Origin: SHZI01 sp049290495
GTDB taxonomy: Bacteria > Pseudomonadota > Gammaproteobacteria > Steroidobacterales > GCA-2729495
Length of the DNA stretch: 64,000 nucleotides
Direction: 5' to 3'
NCBI GenBank assembly: GCA_049290495.1
Contig: JBATNV010000195.1
Location: 12,768-76,767 of the forward strand
Positions 32,690-40,971 of the stretch are shown here, piece by piece. A model generated the notes under the pieces. The model was not told the origin of the DNA. It did not search any database and saw nothing but the letters and a program-made list of their open reading frames with translations. The translations under genes and the position numbers were made by a program. Every line of letters begins with the position of its first letter. Positions within the stretch are counted from its first letter, which is position 1.

Positions 32690-34036
32690 TTAAACCGTAG
32701 CTGCGGTCTTGCGCGTAAAAAACATCGTCAGTAGCGTGATCAGAAACAGCGTCGCATTCGACGCTGCCATATAGAGAAATGGCCCGACCGGCTTCCAGTT
32801 GTCGAAGAGCCAGCCGCCGACCACACCGACCACCATGATGCCGATGGCACCGAACAGGCTGAAGAGACCCAGCACCGCACCGCGACCGCGCTCAGGCGCT
32901 TCCTTGCCGATCAGCGACGTTGCAGAAATATTGGCGGCCATCTCACCGGCACCGACAAAGGCCGCCGCGATATACATAGCGTTACTGAGCGGATTTTCCA
33001 GCATGCCCAGCGAGGCATAACCGACGAAAGCAACTGTCATGCCGATCGCGAGACCGATCAGCCGGTCGATGCGGTCAAGTACGATGCCAAAGATTACCGC
33101 CCAGGGCAGCGCAAATAGCTGGATCACCACATAGAAGGTGGTCGCTTTCACTGTCGCCTGCGCAACAGTGAGCCCCTGCGCCATGCCCTCCCGGACCAGC
33201 CACAGGGTGAGGAACTGGCTGACCACCGCCAGGTCCGCGCGGGAAACAAACGCAGCCGCATAACCGAGTGCGACGCGCGGCATGCGTGCCGCGCCCAAAC
33301 CGATGCGCAACGTCGCCAACAATGGCTCTCTTTGAGTCGTCCTCACTGGCGGCCCCGGCTTCAGCCCCCAGAGCAGGACCAGCGCAAGAAATACACAGAC
33401 ACCGGCAACACACCAGTAAGTCACGCGGCCCGCAGCAACCGGGTCCAGACCCATCTCGATAAATCGCTGCGGCAGACCGCCAACGACACGCGGCAGGCTA
33501 CCGATGCCGAGGCCATTAAATACAAATACCGCCGCAATCATCCTGGAGCGATTGGCATCCACCGGGTAGTCATTGGCGACTGAGGTCAGCATCACATTGA
33601 TGCAGGCGACGCCCGAGGCGATGAACAACCGGAACAACACCAGCTGCACGGTCACCATATCGGGCGCACCGCTCGCCAGCGGATACAGGCAGTAGCCGAT
33701 CGCAAGCAGGGAAAATCCGGCGGCGAATACCGGTGGTCGTCCAAGACGATCGGAAATCGCACCGGCCAGACCGACCAGCAGGACGACCACCAGCTCCTGG
33801 GTCACCAGCAGGGTACCGGTCAGCGAACCCTGCTCATTGGCGGGAATCCGCAGGATCTCGTTAAACAGATAGGCCTGCAGGATGCCCACTGTGTTCATCA
33901 TCGCAATGCCAAAAAACGAGATGAAAAACAGCGTCCAGACATGTTTGCGGCGGACGCCGGGCAGCATCAGCAGCGGACCCAGGCGATACGCAGGCTCGCC
34001 GGCTGCAACGGGCGGCTGCTCGTGGCTTGCACTCAT
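32690..34036 (-). CDS. MFS transporter, paralogue of the 29765-31105 product
   Basis: The 448-residue protein has 12 membrane segments, motif A GAISDRLGRPPVFAAGFSLL, and many blocks shared with the downstream MFS protein, including the C-terminal KEAPERGRGAVLGLFSLFGA. It precedes the ALDH gene by 120 bases. Two related permeases bracketing one dehydrogenase point to a catabolic unit of unknown substrate. Confidence 0.85.
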   Translation of the reverse strand: MSASHEQPPVAAGEPAYRLGPLLMLPGVRRKHVWTLFFISFFGIAMMNTVGILQAYLFNEILRIPANEQGSLTGTLLVTQELVVVLLVGLAGAISDRLGRPPVFAAGFSLLAIGYCLYPLASGAPDMVTVQLVLFRLFIASGVACINVMLTSVANDYPVDANRSRMIAAVFVFNGLGIGSLPRVVGGLPQRFIEMGLDPVAAGRVTYWCVAGVCVFLALVLLWGLKPGPPVRTTQREPLLATLRIGLGAARMPRVALGYAAAFVSRADLAVVSQFLTLWLVREGMAQGLTVAQATVKATTFYVVIQLFALPWAVIFGIVLDRIDRLIGLAIGMTVAFVGYASLGMLENPLSNAMYIAAAFVGAGEMAANISATSLIGKEAPERGRGAVLGLFSLFGAIGIMVVGVVGGWLFDNWKPVGPFLYMAASNATLFLITLLTMFFTRKTAATV

Positions 34037-34193
34037 GTCTGGTCACACCCCTGCCGGAAAGTTCCGGAACAGCAGTGTCGCAAGACTCAGGCGGCAGGCA
34101 TAGCATCCTCCTTGCGTGACTATCCGACAGGTGATCGACAGGCCCAGGACCGATCACGCCATAATGTCCGCCGGACAACGAGGTTAAAGCCCC

Positions 34194-35261
34194 ATGCGCA
34201 TCGTCAAAACCGTGTTCAAGCTCGTCGGCGTCCTGATCGTGGTCGGCGTCGTCGGTACGCTGTACATACTGAATCGCGGCGGTTCATTTCGCGAGATCAA
34301 GCCGCACTTTGCCGGACGCTGCGATTCGCTGCCCCTGGATGGCAGCGCTGAAGACATCACGGTCGACCGCGAACGCGGCCTGGCCTACATCTCATATATG
34401 GATCGTGCAGCGCTTATCCGCGGTGAAGCGGTGCAGGGCACCATCATGCGCATCGACCTGAACCGGTCGCCACTGGTCCCGGTGGACGCCCTGCTCGACC
34501 GGCCTGCACATCTGCGTACCCACGGCCTCAGCCTGTACATCAGTCCGGAAGGCAAGCGCAGCCTGTTCGTCATCAACCACCCGGTCAATCGTGGTACAGA
34601 ACCGGAACTCGTGGAGGTCTTCGACGAAGTCGCACCTGGGCAGTTCAGGCATCGCGAAACCTTTCAGAGCCCGCTGTTCAACTCACCGAACGATCTGGCC
34701 GCTGTTGGCCCGCGACAATTCTATGTTGCCAATGACAAGGTGCTCAAAGGCGGACTGGCGGCAGGGCTGCAACAGTTCGGCATCGGCGCGTCACCGCTGA
34801 CATACTTCGATGGTGAAGAAGCGCGCGTAGTTGTCGATGACATCGCATCCGGCGGCGGCATCAATGTTTCAGCTGGCGGTGGCACGCTCTACGTTGCCGA
34901 AACTGCGGGCCAGCGCATCCGGGTCCTGCAGCGTGATCCAGCCAGCGGAGCCGTTACGGAACTGGCGCGCATCCCGGTATCCACCTCACCCGACAACATC
35001 GACGTTGCGGCTGACAGCAGCCTGACCGTTGCGGGCCATGCCAACACGCTGAAACTGATCATGCATTTCATCAAGGGCACGCCATCGCCGACACAGATAC
35101 TGCGCGTCATTCCCGACAACGCTGAACAGGCGGCCATCGATGAGATCTATCTGAATGCTGGCGATGAAATTTCTGCCGGCAGCGTCGGCGCCACTTACGG
35201 AAAAAAACTGCTGATCGGCTCGATCACGGCGAAGAAGTTGCTAGTGTGCGAGCAGGACTGA
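34194..35261 (+). CDS. Paraoxonase/arylesterase-like six-bladed propeller protein
   Basis: The 355-residue protein has an N-terminal membrane anchor (residues about 4-25, VFKLVGVLIVVGVVGTLYIL) and then a PON-type propeller. Marks of the family are LRTHGLSLYIS, SPNDLAAVGPRQFYVANDK (calcium-site Asn/Asp) and TSPDNIDVAADSSLTVAGH. PON-family enzymes hydrolyse lactones and aryl esters using calcium. The active part should face the periplasm. It is alone on its strand; nearby MFS/ALDH genes hint at catabolism but no operon link is visible. Confidence 0.78.
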   Translation: MRIVKTVFKLVGVLIVVGVVGTLYILNRGGSFREIKPHFAGRCDSLPLDGSAEDITVDRERGLAYISYMDRAALIRGEAVQGTIMRIDLNRSPLVPVDALLDRPAHLRTHGLSLYISPEGKRSLFVINHPVNRGTEPELVEVFDEVAPGQFRHRETFQSPLFNSPNDLAAVGPRQFYVANDKVLKGGLAAGLQQFGIGASPLTYFDGEEARVVVDDIASGGGINVSAGGGTLYVAETAGQRIRVLQRDPASGAVTELARIPVSTSPDNIDVAADSSLTVAGHANTLKLIMHFIKGTPSPTQILRVIPDNAEQAAIDEIYLNAGDEISAGSVGATYGKKLLIGSITAKKLLVCEQD

Positions 35262-35272
35262 GCCCTGCTCCG

Positions 35273-36094
35273 CTAAGCACATACAGGATGTTGCCCTGCG
35301 GATATATCGGTTCCGACGGACACTGCGGCGGGAACGACACAACTCCCGGATCTGCTCAGGTAAACGTTCTCACCGATTTGCCATTCATGGTCAAAGCCGC
35401 TGGATCGCGAATAGAACCTGCGACTACAGCCTGCCCGCATACGGTCGTGGAGCTCAACTATCAGCGTATCGACCTTGCTGATCCAGCGCGACGGATCGTC
35501 GAATACCTCGTATTCAGACCCTTCGATGTCGATCTTAAGGATATCGATCTGGTCCATTCCATACTTCTGCATGATCGCATCGACAGTCATGGCCGGCACA
35601 TGACTGCGTGACCCGCCATCAGGTCGGCGCTTTTCGGTCTGCGACCGGACCATGAAGCCCCAGTGGCCCAGCCCCGGGTCGACGATCTCGACGGTGGAAT
35701 TGTCATGCCAGAGCGCAGCGCGTACCGGCGTGATATTTGGATATGGCGCAACATTGCGTTCAAGAAGCGCAAAATTTCCGGCCTCCGGCTCAAGAGCGAT
35801 GATCTTCGCCTGTGGAAACCGGTTTGCCAGCACTATCGATGCAAGACCGATATTGGCGCCTGCATCGAGAATCGCCAACGGATGCCTGGCAACATCAAAG
35901 CGGTATTCCTTCTGGACAAAGATCTGCTCAAGCGTCCAGGCATCGGAAGACGGTAACCGGAGAAAGAATGGATGCTGTATACCCGGGTGGCGTGTCCGGA
36001 CAAGGAAGGAGGCTCCCGTCAGCTTGCCGACGATTGCCGAAATGACCCCATGGGCTCGGGCCGCATGGAAACAGACTCTCAAGGTATCGATCAT
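35273..36094 (-). CDS. FkbM family methyltransferase
   Basis: The start was placed at ATG 36094, behind GAGG; a longer frame begins with TTG at 36142. The 273-residue protein has a SAM-binding Rossmann core (LAILDAGANIGLASIVLANR, IIALEPEAGNF) and the FkbM mark ILKIDIEGSEYEVF. The family methylates sugars or polyketides in glycans and natural products. It stands tail to tail with the PON-like gene (11 bases). A run of eight G on the coding strand lies about 40 bases before the chosen start. Confidence 0.85.
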   Translation of the reverse strand: MIDTLRVCFHAARAHGVISAIVGKLTGASFLVRTRHPGIQHPFFLRLPSSDAWTLEQIFVQKEYRFDVARHPLAILDAGANIGLASIVLANRFPQAKIIALEPEAGNFALLERNVAPYPNITPVRAALWHDNSTVEIVDPGLGHWGFMVRSQTEKRRPDGGSRSHVPAMTVDAIMQKYGMDQIDILKIDIEGSEYEVFDDPSRWISKVDTLIVELHDRMRAGCSRRFYSRSSGFDHEWQIGENVYLSRSGSCVVPAAVSVGTDISAGQHPVCA

Positions 36095-36298
36095 GGGTAA
36101 CTGCCTCATCGCCAATAGGTGACGCTGGCTTACCCCCCCCAAGTCCGCAGCTTATGCTATCAGGCCGCGGAACCCTGGGATATACAGATCTCAAAGCGAA
36201 TCTGACTGCTGTCCTGGTTCTGTCCCGAAATCCTGCTTTAGCCACAGCTTATGTTCAGTTCCGTCTGCCCAAACTCACCGTCACGCTGCGGTGGAACG

Positions 36299-37000
36299 TC
36301 AGTCGCTGAGGTAATAGTCAACCGTCGTTACAACCCGGACTTTCTTCAGCTCCGGCGAAAACTGATCACGGTCCTCGATCGAGAAGAGCCCCTGCTGCGC
36401 AGTACGGATTGCACCGACTTTGCTGCCTGAATCCTGCGCAAACTGCTCAGCTGCACGACGTGCATCCTTGGTCGCCTCGGCAATCATCCCGGGCTTGATC
36501 TTGTCCAGTTCTGTGTAAAGGTACTGGGTGTTGTACTCATAGCTGCGAATCACGGCGACGCCCTGCTTCACCAGTTCGCCGCTGCGCTGAATGGCTTGTC
36601 TTGCGGCATCGATCCTGTCAGTGCGCACGGTGACGACAACTTCAGCCGTGTAGCGGTCCAGCTGACGTTGGTCGCCTGTCATGCCCTGGGCTTCGCGATC
36701 CTGCACGCGCGGCGGTGACGCACTGATCTGATCCGCCGGAAACTCACCGGCCAGAAATGCGCGCACCTTGGCCGCACCGGCATCAGCCTGCCGCTGCAGA
36801 TCAACAAGATCATTTGATGTAACGCTGAATACTATTGGCCACAGCACGAGATTCGCTGGCACCTCACGCTCCGAGAGGCCGCGCACAGATACCCGGCGCT
36901 CACTCGTGCGTGACTCGATCAGTGCGTGGCCAACCAGGTAGCCCGCCAGCGCGATACCGATCGCAAGCACGACGGCAGCCGGTGTGTTGTTGTAGTTCAT
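36299..37000 (-). CDS. SIMPL (DUF541) domain protein
   Basis: The 233-residue protein has an N-terminal membrane anchor (VVLAIGIALAGYLVGHALI) and a SIMPL domain: VSVRGLSEREVPANLVLWPI, the long helix with ATKDARRAAEQFAQDSG, and the C-terminal VRVVTTVDYYLSD. SIMPL proteins are periplasmic or surface proteins of loosely defined role, some tied to oxidative-stress tolerance. It is divergent from sdhB, with 66 bases between the starts. Confidence 0.85.
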   Translation of the reverse strand: MNYNNTPAAVVLAIGIALAGYLVGHALIESRTSERRVSVRGLSEREVPANLVLWPIVFSVTSNDLVDLQRQADAGAAKVRAFLAGEFPADQISASPPRVQDREAQGMTGDQRQLDRYTAEVVVTVRTDRIDAARQAIQRSGELVKQGVAVIRSYEYNTQYLYTELDKIKPGMIAEATKDARRAAEQFAQDSGSKVGAIRTAQQGLFSIEDRDQFSPELKKVRVVTTVDYYLSD

Positions 37001-37066
37001 GTGGCATCCTCACGGTACCCGGTTGATAGTCGCTGATTTACCGGACCGGGTAAACAGGAGCGAAAC

Positions 37067-37906
37067 ATGTTTATCCGTTCCTCGGACCAGGTATCGCGGT
37101 TCACACTGCTGAAGCGGTTTCCCGTACCGAAAAACGCCGGCGTGGATGCTGCCTCACGCATTGAGCAAGGCAAGGTCTGGCCAGCACCGCCCGGGGCAAA
37201 AAACCTAAAGCGGTTCGAGATATACCGCTATGACCCGGACACCGGTGAGAACCCCCGTATCGACACCTACGAAGTCGATCTGGCCAGCTGCGGCCCGATG
37301 GTTCTCGATGCGCTGATCAAGATCAAGAATGAGATCGACCCGACACTTACGTTTCGCCGCTCGTGCCGCGAAGGTATTTGTGGCTCGTGCTCGATGAATA
37401 TCGACGGCACCAACTGGCTGGCCTGCACGCGTTTCATAGCGGATACAGCAAAGCGCGCAACCATATACCCGCTCAATCACTTGCGGGTCGTCAAGGATCT
37501 CGTACCGGATCTGACTCATCTCTATGCGCAGTACGCGTCGATCGAGCCCTGGCTCAAGACCGCCACACCCGCACCGGAGCGTGAACAGCTCCAGTCACCT
37601 GAAGATCGCAAACAGCTCGACGGCTACTACGAGTGCATCCTGTGCTTCAGCTGCACATCCGGTTGCCCCAGCCACTGGTGGAATGGCGATCGCTTTCTCG
37701 GTCCAGCGGTTCTTCTGCAAGCATGGCGGTGGCTCGCCGACAGTCGCGATGCGGCAAAAGGCCAGCGCCTGGATGACCTGGAAGATCCGTTCCGGCTCTA
37801 TCGTTGTCACACGATTCTCAATTGCACGCGGACTTGCCCAAAAGGACTGAACCCCGGCAAGGCCATCGCAGAGATCAAGAAGATGATCGTCCAGCGAAAG
37901 GGCTGA
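37067..37906 (+). CDS. sdhB: Succinate dehydrogenase iron-sulfur subunit
   Basis: The 279-residue subunit carries electrons from the flavoprotein to the quinone site. The [2Fe-2S] ligands are in CREGICGSCSMNIDG, the [4Fe-4S] in CILCFSCTSGCPS, and the [3Fe-4S] in CHTILNCTRTCPKGLNP. An N-terminal extension of about 40 residues makes it longer than the Escherichia form and more like alphaproteobacterial or mitochondrial SdhB. It is first in an sdhB-sdhC-sdhD order, and no sdhA is found on either side. Confidence 0.95.
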   Translation: MFIRSSDQVSRFTLLKRFPVPKNAGVDAASRIEQGKVWPAPPGAKNLKRFEIYRYDPDTGENPRIDTYEVDLASCGPMVLDALIKIKNEIDPTLTFRRSCREGICGSCSMNIDGTNWLACTRFIADTAKRATIYPLNHLRVVKDLVPDLTHLYAQYASIEPWLKTATPAPEREQLQSPEDRKQLDGYYECILCFSCTSGCPSHWWNGDRFLGPAVLLQAWRWLADSRDAAKGQRLDDLEDPFRLYRCHTILNCTRTCPKGLNPGKAIAEIKKMIVQRKG

Positions 37907-37910
37907 AGCC

Positions 37911-38309
37911 ATGAAGGACGACAACGCTCCGCTGTCGCCGGCGCTGCAGATCTACCGGCCGCAACTCACCTCGGTACTCTCTTTCATGCACCGTCTCACG
38001 GGCATCGCGCTGAGTCTCGGCTCACTGCTGCTCATCGCGTGGCTCGTCGCCGGCTCCATGGGTTCGCCGGCATACGACATGCTGCTCGGTTTTTTACGCT
38101 CCGGGACTGGCGTACTCTTGCTGTTCGGCTGGACCTTTACGCTCTTCTATCACCTCTGCAACGGCATCCGGCATCTCTGCTGGGACGCCGGTTACGGCTT
38201 TGAGTTGAAGACGATCTATGCGTCCGGCTGGGCGGTTGTGTCAGCAAGCCTGGGCTTGACTGTGGCGACCTGGCTTATCGGGCTGTATGCCCTGGCTGGC
38301 GGCGCATGA
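37911..38309 (+). CDS. sdhC: Succinate dehydrogenase cytochrome b556 subunit
   Basis: The 132-residue membrane subunit starts with the family pattern SPALQIYRPQLTSVLSFMHR, where Ser and Arg line the quinone site, and has three membrane helices. The heme ligand His is in FYHLCNGIRHLCWD. It begins four bases after sdhB, and its stop overlaps sdhD (ATGA), so translation is probably coupled. Confidence 0.93.
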   Translation: MKDDNAPLSPALQIYRPQLTSVLSFMHRLTGIALSLGSLLLIAWLVAGSMGSPAYDMLLGFLRSGTGVLLLFGWTFTLFYHLCNGIRHLCWDAGYGFELKTIYASGWAVVSASLGLTVATWLIGLYALAGGA

Positions 38310-38689
38310 AGGCTCACCCGATGCGCTCACCGCTCAGCCAGGCACGTGGTCTCCGGTCCGCGGGAGCGGGATCAGCACACTGGTGGACGCAGCGGGTGAC
38401 GGCAGTAGCCCTGGTACCGCTGGCGATCTGGTTTCTGGCTTCACTGCTTGCACTTGGTCGTGGCAAGCACATCGATTTTGTCGTCTGGCTGCAGTCACCA
38501 CTCAACACGATCCTGATGGTGAGCTTTGTGATCGCGCTGTTCTGGCATATGGCGCTTGGGCTCCAGGTCATCGTCGAGGACTATGTGCACACCAGGCCGT
38601 TAAAGATTCTCGCCAGCGTGGCGATCCATACCGGATGCGCCTTACTCGTGGTCACCGGCCTGGTCTCCATCGCAAGAACGATTGCATAA
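38306..38689 (+). CDS. sdhD: Succinate dehydrogenase membrane anchor subunit
   Basis: The 127-residue anchor has three membrane helices and the pattern SAHWWTQRVTAVALVPLAIW, with LFWHMALGLQVIVEDYVHT carrying the heme-proximal His and the Asp-Tyr quinone-site pair. The style matches alphaproteobacterial SdhD. It is last in the cluster: the next gene is on the other strand, so sdhA is not downstream. Confidence 0.92.
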   Translation: MKAHPMRSPLSQARGLRSAGAGSAHWWTQRVTAVALVPLAIWFLASLLALGRGKHIDFVVWLQSPLNTILMVSFVIALFWHMALGLQVIVEDYVHTRPLKILASVAIHTGCALLVVTGLVSIARTIA

Positions 38690-38703
38690 CATGGATCTGT
38701 CCC

Positions 38704-39255
38704 TTATTGCTTTGGCAGCAACTCAGCCAGCGCGTACAGCGTTTTCTGTGGAAAGCGTTCCAGAGGATAGAAGCGCGTGATCAACTGCACCGCCTTCTCA
38801 TAGCTTGAGACATTTAGATGACGCAGCAAAAAGCGGATGTCATCCTCGTCGTGAAACTCGGCACCGATGCGCATTGACAGGCATTTCATCGCCAGCAGGT
38901 ACTCCGGCTGCGCCACCATGATCCGCAGGTGATCCAGCTCCAGAAAGCGACTGAACTCGCCACGCTCGCTCAAGAAACCCTTCACCCCGTCATTAAGCCA
39001 GTCGGGTTGAATGCCGGCCTGCGCCGCCACCCGGGCCGCAGCCGCACGGACCTGGCCTGCAGGACGAAACCAGCCATCCACATCCTGCGTGGAAGGGCGC
39101 GCGGCATAAGCCAGACACATCACGGCGCCACCAACGAGGAACAGCTCGCCTTCGGTTTCCGCCTTGCGTAGCTCAGCATTCAGCGAATCGAAGAGCCGGC
39201 GCAGATCAGCATCAGTCAGGGCAGGCACTTCAGACTCGCGCGCCGATGCTGGCAT
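38704..39255 (-). CDS. Nucleotidyltransferase-like toxin candidate (DUF6036/AbiEii type)
   Basis: The start was placed at ATG 39255. The 183-residue protein has a nucleotidyltransferase-fold start, LFLVGGAVMCLAYAARPSTQDVDGWF, where GG and the D-x-D-like DVDGW mark the catalytic region. It ends with a helical part. This type of protein is paired with a small antitoxin in AbiE-like toxin-antitoxin systems. Its 5' end overlaps the preceding ribbon-helix-helix gene by 26 bases, which supports a two-gene module. Toxicity is inferred. Confidence 0.75.
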   Translation of the reverse strand: MPASARESEVPALTDADLRRLFDSLNAELRKAETEGELFLVGGAVMCLAYAARPSTQDVDGWFRPAGQVRAAAARVAAQAGIQPDWLNDGVKGFLSERGEFSRFLELDHLRIMVAQPEYLLAMKCLSMRIGAEFHDEDDIRFLLRHLNVSSYEKAVQLITRFYPLERFPQKTLYALAELLPKQ

Positions 39256-39727
39256 CAATGAAGATGTTGCGACGCCGGAAAGGTGGTGGTGAGTGCGTCA
39301 GCAGGTACAGGCGCAGGCTCTCCAGCTCGGAACCGAATTTGGGGGAAACGAGCGGCGCGATCACAGCGGTCCAGGCCGGCGGCGTAATCCGGCGTTGCGC
39401 ACAGGCGTACTCAACCATGGCCGCGATGTAATTCGCCCGATACGCATTCAGATCTGGCGGCAGCGGCGACGCCACCGCATCTCGTAACTCGCCGGCGCCA
39501 AGTCCGGACAGAAAGGTGTTCAGTTCCGCCAGCGCATGCCGCGCGCCAACCTCGTCGGCGCACTCTGCCAGCAGTTTCTGGAAACGCGCTCCTGCGGCCG
39601 GCAGCAGGCGGCCAAGCACGAAGGACGACATGTCCATGCCCGCCCGTCGCGCTGCCCGCTGGATGGCAGCTTTTTCCGCCGCGGATACCCGGATCTGCAG
39701 CTGTGCGGTCTTGGAACCTGCGCTCAT
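39230..39727 (-). CDS. Ribbon-helix-helix (DUF1778-like) antitoxin candidate
   Basis: The 165-residue protein has an N-terminal RHH DNA-binding part, LQIRVSAAEKAAIQRAARRA then GMDMSSFVLGRLL, like DUF1778 antitoxins. The longer C-terminal region (residues 50-165) probably binds the partner. It precedes and overlaps the nucleotidyltransferase-like gene. A perfect 9-bp inverted repeat with a TATAAT box stands upstream, as expected for an autoregulated antitoxin. Confidence 0.78.
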   Translation of the reverse strand: MSAGSKTAQLQIRVSAAEKAAIQRAARRAGMDMSSFVLGRLLPAAGARFQKLLAECADEVGARHALAELNTFLSGLGAGELRDAVASPLPPDLNAYRANYIAAMVEYACAQRRITPPAWTAVIAPLVSPKFGSELESLRLYLLTHSPPPFRRRNIFIDASIGARV

Positions 39728-39758
39728 GCATTCAAGTATCGGCCGACCCTTGATGCTA

Positions 39759-39785
39759 TGTCAATACGATTGTATTGACATTATA
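39759..39785 (-). promoter_or_regulatory. Promoter and palindromic operator of the toxin-antitoxin pair
   Basis: A perfect inverted repeat, TGTCAATAC-GATT-GTATTGACA (arms 39759-39767 and 39772-39780), lies 32 bases before the antitoxin start. On the minus strand a consensus -10 TATAAT (39785-39780) abuts it, so the operator covers the predicted transcription start. Repressor binding there would block transcription. Confidence 0.75.
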
Positions 39786-40069
39786 GAAAGTACTATCGGG
39801 AAGACCGGCCTGTATCGCAGGCTCTATTTCCGTCACCGGACAGGACCCCAACCAGTCTACGAGATCCCGAAAGAGCAGATTACCTTCCGTGTCGGCCGTA
39901 GAAAAACAAACCGAACAGGAGCTCATCCCAATAGCGAGCGAACAGATCCCCATGACCAGCAAAAAAGCAGAAATGATAATAAAGCGGATGCGGTAATTTC
40001 TTCACAATCTCCAATCAAGAGACGAGCGTACGATCAGGTTCATCGTTATTCGGTCAGCGGAAAAAAACC
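39786..40069. other. Intergenic stretch with no recognised gene
   Basis: The stretch between the toxin-antitoxin promoter and the PEP-CTERM gene has several short open frames, none with a convincing start, RBS or family pattern. It is clearly more AT-rich than its surroundings, which may mark a transferred edge or promoter of the downstream gene. Confidence 0.5.
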
Positions 40070-40921
40070 ATGAAGAAGTCACTGTCTCGACGGTTGTTTC
40101 TTGGAGGCCTGGTAGCACTGATTGCATTCGCAGCGCAGGTCGCACAAGCGGGGCCGATCGCCTTTGTCTATAACACCGCGGGCACGACAACGGCCGCGAA
40201 CTTCAAGTCGTTTCTCGATGGCCGCGGCTACGCCACCACTCTTTTCGATGTATCTGGCATCGTGGCCACCACCGATTTCTCCACTTTCGACACGATCATC
40301 ATTGGTGACGAGACCGGGTATTTGAATGAGTGGGCCGGATCCATGGCGCCTGCGGCCTCGATTCTGCAGGTAGGCGTAATCGATGGATCAGGTAGGCCGA
40401 TGGTGGGCATCGGCGAGGGTGGCTACGCCTTCTTTTCGAAACTCGGTCAACCCAATGGCTGGCCCTACGGCTGGCACGGACCTCAGTCGGGCACCATCGC
40501 CGTCAATCCTGCCGACCCGCTCTTCGGCACGCCGAATCTGATTCCGCTTGACGCAAGCAACGCCGTGCAGCTGTTCACGGCCGACACCAACGCTGTGGGG
40601 ATTTACGGGCTTGCTCCCTTCGTCATGGCCTCAACGCTGGAACTCCTGGGGCGCGAGCCCGGGTTGGACCCCGGCAATGCGGATCACTACGACCTGAGCT
40701 TTGCAGCCAATCGCTACTTCCTGTGGGGCTACAGCGACGACCCGACAAAAATGACGGCAGCTGGCAAGGACCTGTTCGAAAACGTGATTGCACGGGCCTG
40801 CGTCAGCGTGACAGGCCAGCCACAGTGCTCCGGACCCACAGTTCCCGCGCCAGCCTCGCTTTATCTGTTGGCAACCGGCCTCGCGGGTGTTGCGGCGCGA
40901 CGCTGGCGAAAAAAGGGATAA
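40070..40921 (+). CDS. Exported PEP-CTERM sorting-signal protein
   Basis: The 283-residue protein has a signal peptide (MKKSLSRRLFLGGLVALIAF, cut likely after AQA near residue 26) and a C-terminal PEP-CTERM-like tail: VPAPASLYLLATGLAGVAAR, then RRWRKKG. Such tails are processed by an exosortase and usually occur with extracellular polysaccharide loci. The body (residues 30-250) has a GIAFVYNT-like start and GDETGYLNEWAG, reminiscent of a ThuA-like flavodoxin fold, but no catalytic motif is recognised. No exosortase gene is in the window. Confidence 0.8.
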   Translation: MKKSLSRRLFLGGLVALIAFAAQVAQAGPIAFVYNTAGTTTAANFKSFLDGRGYATTLFDVSGIVATTDFSTFDTIIIGDETGYLNEWAGSMAPAASILQVGVIDGSGRPMVGIGEGGYAFFSKLGQPNGWPYGWHGPQSGTIAVNPADPLFGTPNLIPLDASNAVQLFTADTNAVGIYGLAPFVMASTLELLGREPGLDPGNADHYDLSFAANRYFLWGYSDDPTKMTAAGKDLFENVIARACVSVTGQPQCSGPTVPAPASLYLLATGLAGVAARRWRKKG

Positions 40922-40971
40922 GGCTTACCTGTCAGAACGACCGCCAGAGTGATTTCTCACACTGCGCGCAG

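Noticed and set aside
39756..39962. Minus-strand 68-codon frame before the antitoxin gene
   Set aside because: It would cover the palindromic operator and promoter and has no supporting pattern.
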